Positions 44,930 to 55,100 of a stretch of DNA of 64,000 nucleotides are shown here, one piece after another (the first letter of the stretch is position 1; every line of letters starts with the position of its first letter). Origin of the DNA: Macrostomum hystrix (Eukaryota > Platyhelminthes > Macrostomidae); the NCBI GenBank assembly GCA_950097015.1, contig CATNEN010000030.1, forward strand, positions 3,643,001-3,707,000, read 5' to 3'. The notes below the pieces were generated by a model. The model was given only the letters and a program-made list of their open reading frames with translations. It did not search any database and was not told the DNA's origin. The position numbers and the translations under genes were made by a program.

Positions 44930-45352
44930 TCATAGGCTGACTGAAAATGTCATAGCATGACTGACAGCGTCATTGGATTACTGAAAATGCCTTCCTCTTG
45001 ATAAACAATTCGTAATGGCGATCACTCTCGCTAAAAATCGGGATCCGCCAAAGGATGAGTCAGCACCGACATGCATCTTGACCCAATTTGCGTGACTATA
45101 AATTATTAAGCGTATTCTGCAGATTTCTTAGAATCAGTAGCGCAATTTCTAAAAATCAAGTTGAGCGAAAATTGCAACTAGCTGTAGCGTGCAGGCGGGT
45201 GTGGACAATGCGAACCCAGTCCCCTGACTCATCACAATTCCACGTCTGTCTCATTGGCTACGATTACTCCTAATACAGCCAGCTAGCACTGATTACTTTA
45301 CTACTGATCCGAAATGTACTCGTTAATTAATTTATTCATGCTCAACTCAGCT
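44930..45352. other. intergenic
   Basis: Unique sequence between arrays; no gene seen. Confidence 0.5.
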
Positions 45353-45745
45353 CTTGAATAAACTCAACTCTACTCTACTATATACTATTCTACTCTACAC
45401 TACTCTACTCTTCTCTACTTTCCTCTCCTCTACTCTACTCTATTCTACAGTCTACACTACTCTACTCATCTCGAATCTACTCTCCTCTACTCTACTCTAT
45501 TCTACTCTACTCTCCTTTCCTCTCCTCTCCTCTATTCTACTCTACTCTCCTTTCCTCTCCTCTACTCTCCTCTCCTCTACTCTACTCTATTCTACAGTCT
45601 ACACTACTCTACTCATCTCGAATCTACTCTCCTCTACTCTACTCTATTCTACTCTACTCTCCTTTCCTCTCCTCTACTCTATTCTACTCTACTCTCCTTT
45701 CCTCTCCTCTACTCTACTCTACTATACTCCAATCTACTCTCTTTT
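45353..45745. repeat. CTCTA/CTCCT pentanucleotide-type array with a 147-bp higher-order unit
   Basis: A pyrimidine-rich microsatellite of ctcta and cctct. The block containing tctacagtctacactactct occurs at 45444 and again at 45591, exactly 147 bp apart. Confidence 0.93.
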
Positions 45746-46187
45746 ACATAAATATACTCTCGATACTAAGCTCACCGGTTATATATGTGAGTATATTATG
45801 TGAGTGTTTAAGCCATGCAAAGTGAAATTAGTTTTTCATTTATTTTTATGTGCTCAAGTAAATTCCAAGTACATAAAAGAACTTTGAAGTCCTTAATATA
45901 AGAGTTATTTACTGTGTTGGCATTTATTTACAAAGCATGCAGCGCGACTCAAAAAACTATGTACTCTACTTTAAGTAGTGCATCAAGAATAGTTAGCAGA
46001 GAATTTCTCAAAAAAAATTTTTCTTAAAGACAGCCATTGCTATCAAGCAAATGAATTACTTTACACTGAGCACCAAATGTCAAGTTAAATTAAAAGTACA
46101 GATTAATCTGCCAGTAACTTAAGACTATCTCGAACTATTTGACTCAAAATATACGAAATAGGAGCTTATACACGAGCAGTCACAGGC
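45746..46187. other. intergenic / 3' flank of the Gln-rich ORF
   Basis: AT-rich. A minus-strand AATAAA at 45923-45928 could serve the minus-strand ORF ending at 46188. Nothing else seen. Confidence 0.45.
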
Positions 46188-46345
46188 TCACTGATAGCCA
46201 GTGACCATCAGACAGGTTGGCATCGGAAACGGTCGCCTAAATCTAGACTGAGCATCGTTCTCCAGGCAGCTGCGAAACTGCTGCTGCTGCTGATGCTGCT
46301 GCTGATGCTGCTGCTGATGCTGCTGCTGATGCTGCTGCTGCTGTG

Positions 46346-46385
<40 letters not shown>

Positions 46386-46910
46386 AGGCTCCAGCTGCTG
46401 CAGTCTCGGCTCTCTCAGCAGAGGCACAAAGCAGGTCCTGCAGGAAGTTTTGCAGCGCACAATCACTCGAAGCTCCAAGGGCTTAGCATACATCGGCGCA
46501 GGAGGCTGCGTCAACGGCAGCGGCTGCGGCCTCTGGTCGGAGGCCGAGGAATCTTCGCCTGGCAACAACGCCTGCAGCCTCTGGTGCTCCCAGTTTTTGT
46601 AGTCGGCCCACTCAATGCGGAGGCACCGAGCCTTCTCTCGCAGGTCCAGGGACTCACTGATTGACAGGGTGTCCTCAAGCCTCCTGAGGGCCTCCATCGG
46701 CTGCAGCACACAGTCGATGCGTCGCCTTTGCTGCTGCTGCTGGTGCTGCTGCTGCTGCTGCCGCTGCCGCTGCTGCTCAGTCTGCGGTCTCACTGCCGGA
46801 GAAGTTACGGGTCTGAGTCTAGTCTTCTTTGGTCGCTTGTGCAGAAAGTTCTTTCCAGACATTGTTGGCGGTGAAGGAGGCGTGACGTCATAGTCGATGC
46901 AGTCGAGCAT
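46188..46910 (-). CDS. hypothetical Gln/Pro-rich protein, 240 aa
   Basis: Single open frame, not recognised. Starts MLDCIDYDVTPPSPP, then a basic patch (KRPKKTRLR), a Gln/Arg-rich run, a non-repetitive centre (about residues 66-115, with LEDTLSISESLDLREKARCL and IEWADYKNWEHQRLQAL) that could form helices, a Cys-bearing segment (VRCKTSCRTCFVPLL), a run of about 12 Pro, and QQQH repeats. The long CAG/CTG and CCG runs may be expanded microsatellites within a real gene. Basic and Gln-rich parts would suit a nuclear protein, but this is a guess. It might also be one exon of a larger gene. Confidence 0.5.
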
Positions 46911-47904
46911 TGCTAGGCGCCAGAGGTCTCAGCACTGGCTGATTTTCAGGTGGGAATTCTCGTGGAAAAATATTCTTTAGAAGAAAATTCTCTCTTGTAT
47001 ACTCAAACTGCCGCTCAATGAATTATTAATCCCCACTTAAAGTGAGGCCCTACTCCTTCACCTGGCGCTTATTTTCACTTTACCAGTCGGTTTCCTTAGT
47101 TCAATATATATTCTGGCCAAAGTTCCCATCTGATTCTCAGCCCATACTGCTCACACGCATTTAATATGTTTCTCAAGTGCGCATTTTGTGTGCTCAAATC
47201 TCACGGACCAATCGTGCGCTGCGGCTTCCATTTTAAAAAAAAGATAATTGCGTCTGGACTCTAACTGGAGACTTTGCTAAGAGCTAAAGCAAGCTACCTT
47301 CTTTTCCATAGTGTCTGGCTGGGTTTAAAAAAAGATTTTTAACAGTCCGTTTCGGGTGCCTGGTTGTCTTCAAGTGGCAGTCTCGGCGAGGGGCCAGGGC
47401 TGCTCACGATGCGGCGGCTGCTGCATCAATGAGTTTTTATCTCCAGTGGGTTTATAGACTCAAGCTTCTATAAAAAAAGATAGAGATCTAATCTTATAAT
47501 AGTCAATCCAGAACAATGCTGAGAATTACTGTTTAATAATGAGCAATACTGAAGCAATTGATAATTATGTTCCTTGCTTTAGGACACAAATATTGCTGCG
47601 AATCGAACTTAGAACCTCTCGGACAGAAATCGAATAGTTAGCCTGCTAATGCCATAACTAAGGCTTATCTTGAAGATAATGTAATTTGGATAGATATGTT
47701 AACGCGAGACTGAGTAGACTGAATGCTAAAAACTAAATTTAGTCTTAAAGTTACATACAAGTTTTTTCTACTAATAGTAGTACGTAAGTAAAACCGGTTG
47801 TTCTGTTCGTAAAGATACGCTGCAACTACAGTTTTGATCAGCATGAAAGAGACAGTGAGAGTTGAGAGAAAAGCGAGAGTGAGCAAGAAACGCAGATGAG
47901 GGTG
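46911..47904. other. intergenic, with a SINE family 2 fragment
   Basis: A minus-oriented SINE family 2 fragment at about 47540-47665 keeps ttgctttaggacacaaat and gcgaatcgaacttagaacctc. No other feature recognised. Confidence 0.5.
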
Positions 47905-48245
47905 CGAAAGACAAAGTCAGAGACAAGGCCTGAGGGAGCAACAGACAGAGAGTGACAGACAAAGGGGTGACAGACATAGGGAGTGACAGACAGAAGGAGT
48001 GACAGACAAAGGGAGTGACAGACAGAGGGAGTGAAAGACCAAGGGAGTGAGAGACAGACTGAGCGAGATACAGAGAGGCGGTGACAGACACAGACTGAGT
48101 GAGTGACAGACAGAAGGGGTGACAGACAGAGGGGTGACAGACAGAGGGAGTGACAGACGCTGAGAGGGAGTGACAGACGCTGAGAGAGAGTGACAGACGC
48201 TGAGAGGGAGTGACAGACACTGAGAAGGAGTGACAGACAGAGGCA
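47905..48245. repeat. irregular gtgacagacagaggga array
   Basis: About 20 units of 14-20 bp that share gtgacagac followed by an A/G spacer. Less regular than the other arrays. Confidence 0.85.
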
Positions 48246-48928
48246 CTGCAGCAAAGGTTAGACAGAAGACCATCCACTCAAACTCATTGGCCTTGGCAGA
48301 CGCGGATGCCGCAGCGGCAAGAGGTGAAAATTGTCGCACTCGCATAATGAATGCGGGGGACAATACATGTAAAGATGCCGTTCCTGATAACTAATTTGGT
48401 CTGTGTCGCAGCTCATTGTCATGCATAGTGTAGCTTTTTCTCATCTGACAGCTAGCTGCAGTCATTGTTCGACCATGACTAGTTGACTAGAAGAATCTTG
48501 CGGTTCTCTTTTATGACCCCCGGCCAGGAAAGCTTTTTCTTATGACGACAAGTCGGCCGTGAGGCAGTGGCGGTGGTTGAGCAGTGCAAGGAAGCTGGGC
48601 TCTCTCATCCTTCATCCTGGGCGCAAGGGCGTCAAACTGAGGCAACGCGCGGAAGAAGAATAATGGGCGGAAGAATTGCTAAGGCCTTGTCTGCCTGAAC
48701 TGGGAACACGGCCCTACAACAAGCCTTACTAATAACACGTGTCAACTGTCAATGTTAGGGAATAAAGTCACTTAATATAAGAGGCAATTGAACAGGCTAT
48801 TTGGGAGTTCACTTAAGACGTTGTGAAGGGGAAGAGGATGATGACAAGAGCAGATGAAATCCTGGCATGTTAAACTCTGGGAAACAACTAGCGCTTAACT
48901 TAAGCATGACGAAGTTTTTTGTCACTGA
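48246..48928. other. intergenic
   Basis: Unique DNA between two purine-rich arrays. No gene seen. Confidence 0.5.
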
Positions 48929-49922
48929 GGAGATGAGGAGAGGGAGATGGGGAGAGGGAGATGAGGAGAGGGAGATGAGGAGAGGGAGATGAGGAGAGGG
49001 AGATGAGGAGAGGGAGATGAGGAGAGGGAGATGAGGAGAGGGAGATGAGGAGAGGGAGATGAGGAGAGGGAGATGAGGAGAGGGAGATGAGGAGAGGGAG
49101 ACGAGGAGAGGGAGATGAGGAGAGGGAGACGAGGAGAGGGAGATGAGGAGAGGGAGATGGGGACAGGGAGATGAGGAGAGGGAGATGAGGAGAGGGAGAC
49201 GAGGAGAGGGAGATGAGGAGAGGGAGACGAGGAGAGGGAGATGAGGAGAGGGAGATGGGGACACGGAGATGAGGAGAGGGAGATGAGGAGAGGGAGATGA
49301 GGAGAGGGAGATGAGGAGAGGGAGATGAGGAGAGGGAGATGAGGAGAGGGAGATGAGGAGAGGGAGATGAGGAGAGGGAGATGGGACAGGGAGATGAGGA
49401 GAGGGAGATGAGGAGAGGGAGATGAGGAGAGGGAGATGGGGACAGGGAGATGAGGAGAGGGAGATGAGGAGAGGGAGATGGGGACAGGGAGATGAGGAGA
49501 GGGAGATGAGGAGAGGGAGATGGGACAGGGAGATGAGGAGAGGGAGATGAGGAGAGGGAGATGAGGAGAGGGAGATGGGGACAGGGAGATGAGGAGGAGA
49601 GGGAGATGGGGACAGGGAGATGAGGAGAGGGAGATGAGGAGAGGGAGATGAGGAGAGGGAGATGAGGAGAGGGAGATTGGGACAGGGAGATGAGGAGAGG
49701 GAGATGAGGAGAGGGAGATGAGGAGAGGGAGATGAGGAGAGGGAGATGAGGAGAGGGAGATGAGGAGAGGGAGATGAGGAGAGGGAGATGAGGAGAGGGA
49801 GATGAGGAGAGGGAGATGAGGAGAGGGAGATGAGGAGAGGGAGATGAGGAGAGGGAGATGAGGAGAGGGAGATGAGGAGAGGGAGATGAGGAGAGGGAGA
49901 TGAGGAGAGGGAGATGAGGGGA
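48929..49922. repeat. 14-bp purine array (gatgaggagaggga)
   Basis: About 70 units on the plus strand, almost purely A/G apart from one T per unit, with ggggacaggga and acgagg variants. Long homopurine tracts of this type can form triplex or H-DNA; that is known of such sequences, not shown here. Confidence 0.95.
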
Positions 49923-51283
49923 GAGAGAGCAGTGACTAACTGGGGCAGTGTGAGTGTAACTCAGGATAAGCTGTAGTAATTAATGAGTCTGTAGCATTTG
50001 TGTGTAGTCACACGAATCATTCAGCTCGCGCAGCCAACGAGTTTGAGCTGCGTTCGTGTCGCTGCATTAAAGCCGTCATTAATGCCAGTGCAATGAGCTG
50101 CTGATGGCAACACGTTTACTCGCGGATAATTTTTTCTTATTATCCGCATTCTTATTTGGGATTAGATGCAGCTAGAGGCCAGATTGTAATCTGAGACAAT
50201 TCACAGCTTTAATATCGTAATTATTTACGGCCAGAAAACTGGGGATTAACAAACGTTGAGTGGCGAGTCCCTGACAGTTAAATCCCATTGGCAATGACCC
50301 TCAGATTCCGCGAGAATGATGAGAAAAAAATGGGATTTTTTGGGGAATGACGGCAGATACAATGGCGCACAATGAGAACCGATGCCGGACACTCCATAGC
50401 AGGTGAATGAATTAGAATGAAAATGTTCGCCGGAGCGAAAGTGCGAATGATATGATGAAAGAAAGTTTGGGTCCAAGTCCACTGCAGCCTATTATTATCC
50501 CATCGCCTAGCTCGGATTAGGCCACTATTTCCCTCCATCTGCCAATCGGTTCGCTGCTTCTACTCAAAAAGCTCTGCCAAAGCCTCATCACCTGGAAGCT
50601 GGGGGGAGGGTGTGAGAGCAACTTGGCGGAAGGCTTTCACGGCGAGCCCAACTTCCTCATCAGACTGATGGATGACAGAACTGGCTGCAGTTGAAGAATG
50701 GAAGGTGGGAACCAGCCAGCCCTCCTATACTGCAGGCCAGCCTGCATCAGAAACAGCAAGGTGCGGGCAGAGCATGCGGACTCGGCTGTTTCTCCGACAC
50801 TTGTCTGCGGACAAGGGAGGGGCCTTGAGTGACGGTGCTAGGCCTCATTAAACTGTCTGCTCAAGCAGGCAAAAGTGAGTCTGGATCACGGTTGCCACCT
50901 TGATCTCAGACTCAGACTCAAGGCGTTGGCGTCGCAAGTGTTCACAATGGCACCGCGGCCAGCAGTGTAAGAGGAAGTTGTTTGATTGTCCCCCTCCCCG
51001 ATCCCCGCGATCACCACCTCCTCATCTTTCTTTCCTGGCCGCGTCAGACTGCTCACCCCACAACTGCCAGACTGTGTGGCGCCACTCAGTGGTGAGACCA
51101 TTCCCTGTCTGTTAGCGGCATATCACACACAAGCAGGGTTGGTATACTTGTAATATAAACACCTGAGATACCTTTAACGAATGTGGCGTGGCTTGTTGGG
51201 AAATTAAGTCTGGGAAATTCTATGGTTTGCAGTACGCCTGACCATAGCGGGCCATATGTGCAGCCGACAGCACAGCAGCAGCT
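49923..51283. other. intergenic, upstream flank of Pax6
   Basis: About 1.4 kb of unique sequence. Small open frames on both strands (50246-50538, 50886-51115) show no domain. It may hold distal Pax6 regulatory DNA; I cannot identify specific sites. Confidence 0.45.
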
Positions 51284-51636
51284 ATGCTCCCCAGATCCCC
51301 AGATCCCCAGATCCCAAGATCCAAGATCCCCAGATCCCAAGATCACCAGATCCCCAGATCCCAAGATCCAAGATCCCCAGATCCCAAGATCACCAGATCC
51401 CCAGATCCCAAGATCTCCAGATCTCCAGATCTCCAGATCTCCAGATCTCCAGATCCCCAGATCACCAGATCCCCAGATCCACAGATCCCCAGATCCCAAG
51501 ATCCCCAGATCCCAAGATCCCAAGATCCCCAGATCCCAAGATCCCCAGATCCCAAGATCCCCAGATCCCCAGATCCCCAGATCCCCAGATCCCAAGATCC
51601 CCAGATCCCCAGATCCCTAGATCCCCAGATCCCAAT
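51284..51636. repeat. 8-9-bp array (cagatcccc / caagatcc)
   Basis: About 42 units of ccagatcc or caagatcc, with a homogeneous agatctcc block at 51413-51452. Confidence 0.95.
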
Positions 51637-52127
51637 AGAAACAAATTGAGCATGTCAAATTGAGCATGAAACAAGCGAACCAGTCAAGCAAAAAACAATT
51701 TGACACGATTTCCTGATTAAACTGCACGGCACAGGGTACACCAGCAGTGACAGCCGGAATGACGTCCCATTGTTGCGGCTGTTCAGTTTGATTTTTTTGA
51801 CTTCAAGAGAAGCGGCATTGTCATTGTTTCTTCCCAAAGAAAAAAAGGGAAGAAATCCCGCCGTGCATCTCTCCCAACCCCAGCTCCAGTCAGATGACGC
51901 GGCCGCCGCCGCCGCAACCGCCGCCTTCCTCGTCTCTGATTGGCTGGGACCAACAAAGTTTTGTCCTCGCTCCAGTCCAGGCTCCAGTCCAGCTCAAACT
52001 TTCTAACCAGTCCCTTCGTCCTTATAGGCATGCCTTTATCAGCCTGCAGTTATCCAATCTATTTAGATTCTCAGTCAGAGAGGTGAGAGTTGACGCAATA
52101 AAAATTCTCTCTTTTTTGAAGCAAACA
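51637..52127. promoter_or_regulatory. putative upstream Pax6 promoter region
   Basis: GC-rich patch (51895-51935), then tctgattggctggg (reverse CCAAT box, about 51936-51949) and a weak TATA-like ccttatagg near 52019, about 100 bp before the ATG at 52128. The assignment rests on position and motifs only. Confidence 0.35.
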
Positions 52128-55100
52128 ATGGACGAATCGGAACGCAGGTAAGCTGGTAACAATGTCTTGCGTGTCAAATCAATTCATTAACAACAGGATG
52201 ATGTGGTTTGGAGCAGTTTGAGCATCGTGTCGTGCTAGCACTCGACTCACTAATCCGCCAGATTAGTGGCGAGTGCTTCGAGTTTTCCAGGAAATGTTCG
52301 ACCCCGCAGCCCACTCAGCCAAATTGAGTCCGGCGCCCTCGTCTCGAACCGGAAATTGCGTGTCGCCTCACCTGGCTGCCGCCACTGAAGAGCCGAAATA
52401 TAGGAAATCAATTGATCGAGCCGTTTGACTGCCAGACTGACAGACGGCCTCTATAAAAACCAATGGAAACCAGAGTATAATTTCATTCTGTTTGAGCTCA
52501 CTGGTGCCCATATACTGACAGTTTCAGGTTTTCCGGCGCTCAGCAATTTCGCTATCCGACGGGTAACAAAGCTGAGAGCTTGCAATCTGGTCACAACCAG
52601 CACCACCTACAGCATCAGCTTCAGCACCATCACCTGTCCCAGCATCAGCACCAGCTGCATCACCAGCTGCATCATCAGCATCACTATCCCAGCTCAACTG
52701 GCATGCATTCCGCCTCATCTGGAGCCGTCCTTGTCGGCGACATTGACGACAAGGACGACGCCGCGGAGAGGGCCTTCAAAAAACTTCGACGCTGTGAGTA
52801 CTGGCGACCGAAACTTCCAACCACCGAAACTTCCAACCACCGAAACTTCCAACCACCGAAACTTCCAACCACCGAAACTTCCAACCACCGAAACTTCCAA
52901 CCACCGAAACTTCCAACCACCGAAACTTCCAACCACCGAAACTTCCAACCACCGAAACTTCCAACCACCGAAACTTCCAACCACCGAAACTTCCAACCAC
53001 CGAAACTTCCAACCACCGAAACTTCCAACCACGAAGCTTCCCATCACAGAAACCTCCCACCACCAAAACTTCCAACCACCGAAACTTCCCACCAGCGAAA
53101 CTTCCCACCACCGACACTTCCCACCACCGAAACTTCCCACCAATGAAACTTCCCACAAAATGAAACTTCCCACCAATGAAACTTCCCACAAAATGAAACT
53201 TCCCACCACCGAAACTTCCCATCGCCGAAACTTCCCACCACCAAAATTTCCCCTCACAGATACCGAAACGAAACTGAAAAATAACTAAAAGTTTCTAAGA
53301 TAAAAACTCCCAAGACTTTTCGATGAATGAAATTGCTCGCTTGTTTTAATTTTAGTAAGTCAAAGCTTTCATTTTAAAAAGCCATATTAAAAAAATTGAG
53401 TACACAGAAATTCGAGAAACACTTTCTTTGAAGAAGCTGGCTTAAAAGAGAAAGAAATGCTAGAAGAAAAACCATGTGGCTTTGATTATATAAACTAATT
53501 TGAGTCAATTTTCACACCAAGCTAATAACAGAAAAAATTTTAAAAAATGTGTCTCAACAATCCTATAGTTTGAGTCGGGTCGATAATTGTCATGCAGTCT
53601 GATTAATTCATACAGAGTGTTAAGATTGGGGCGCTTGAACAAGCCCAGATCCCCTGCGGGCATTGTGGGCCGTACAAAGGTGGGCCAGTAACTAGGCCAT
53701 CCTAATATCCGCAGCCTCGAATCTGCTTCTTTTCCCATCTCCGGTTGCTCAATCTTTTGTTGTCTTTGCCGCCGCCTTTTTCGCCCCAACACAAGAACTG
53801 AAGAAACCCCTCAGTAACTCGCACAGACTTAGAATGTGGGAATCGAAAATTAAGAGGGCCTATATAAAGGCGGTCGCGGTACTCTGGTCGCAAAGCACCG
53901 ACACACTCACACTGACACCATGGAGGCTGAGGATAGGATTAAAATCCCACCAATGATTCCCTTTGCTGCGTTGGTTCGTCGACTGATTGTCATTCCAGGT
54001 AAAAAAATAAACTATTGATTGATCACTTTGGCAGGTGTTGCTTTTGCAACTCTGCTCTGTTCTATTATCCCCAAGAACACTTGGGATTCCAAGGAAAATT
54101 TAATTTTACGATATACACGAGCTATAACCATAAATCATTCAATGATAGTTACTAAACACAGATAATAAATTTTAATCAAGATCAAATGAAAATGCACAAA
54201 AATTCTAGTGATGGACTCAGACTTGTAATGGAATAGAATCGGAGTTGAAATAGAATAGAATCGGAGTTGTACTGGAATAGAATCGGAGTTGTACTGGAAT
54301 AGAATCGGAGTTGTACTGGAATAGAATCGGTCACCAAGCTTGTCACTCAGTCACCAAGCCTGTCACTAAGTCACCAAGCTTGTCACTCAGTCACCAAGCC
54401 TGTCACTCAGTCACCAAGCTTGTCACTCAGTCACCAAGCCTGTCACTCAGTCACCAAGCTTGTCACTCAGTCACCAAGCCTGTCACTCAGTCACCAAGCT
54501 TGTCACTCAGTCACCAAGCCTGTCACTCAGTCACCAAGCTTGTCACTCAGTCACCAAGCCTGTCACTCAGTCAACAAGCCTGTCACTCAGTCACCAAGCT
54601 TGTCACTCAGTCACCAAGCCTGTCACTCACTCTGCCACATGCCAGGTCACTCAGGTGTGAACCAGCTTGGCGGGGTTTTCGTCAACGGTCGGCCGCTGCC
54701 CGAAGGCACTCGCAAGAAGATTGTCGAGTTGAGCCACAGCGGCGCCAGGCCGTGTGACATCTCCCGAATCCTGCAGGTGTCAAACGGCTGCGTGTCGAAG
54801 ATCCTGACCAGGTACTATGAGACTGGCAGCGTTCAGCCCAGGGCCATTGGGGGCAGCAAGCCGAGGGTGGCCACCGACCGGGTGGTGCGCCGAGTCTGCG
54901 ACATGAAGAAGGAGTGCCCGAGCATCTTCGCTTGGGAGATTCGCGAGAGGCTGGTCCAGGAGGGCGTCTGCTCTGCCAGCAGCGTGCCCAGCGTGAGTTC
55001 TGGGATTAATGCTGATCAACTTTGGATAATTGACGACATCGTTACTGTAATTGCTACGTTACGCAACGAGATGATATTTTTACAGTTCTTACAGAATGTC

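Noticed and set aside
44333-44933. Open frames of 178-195 codons in the gctgagcatg array
   Set aside because: The 10-bp unit lacks stops in three minus-strand frames at once, which is a repeat artefact.
51086-51663. Frames of 120-170 codons in the cagatccc array
   Set aside because: Repeat translation on both strands; no supporting features.
52425-53288. A 287-codon frame over the 16-bp array near Pax6
   Set aside because: It is out of frame with the His/Gln-rich exon and mostly repeat translation; the exon ends at a GTGAGT donor at 52793.
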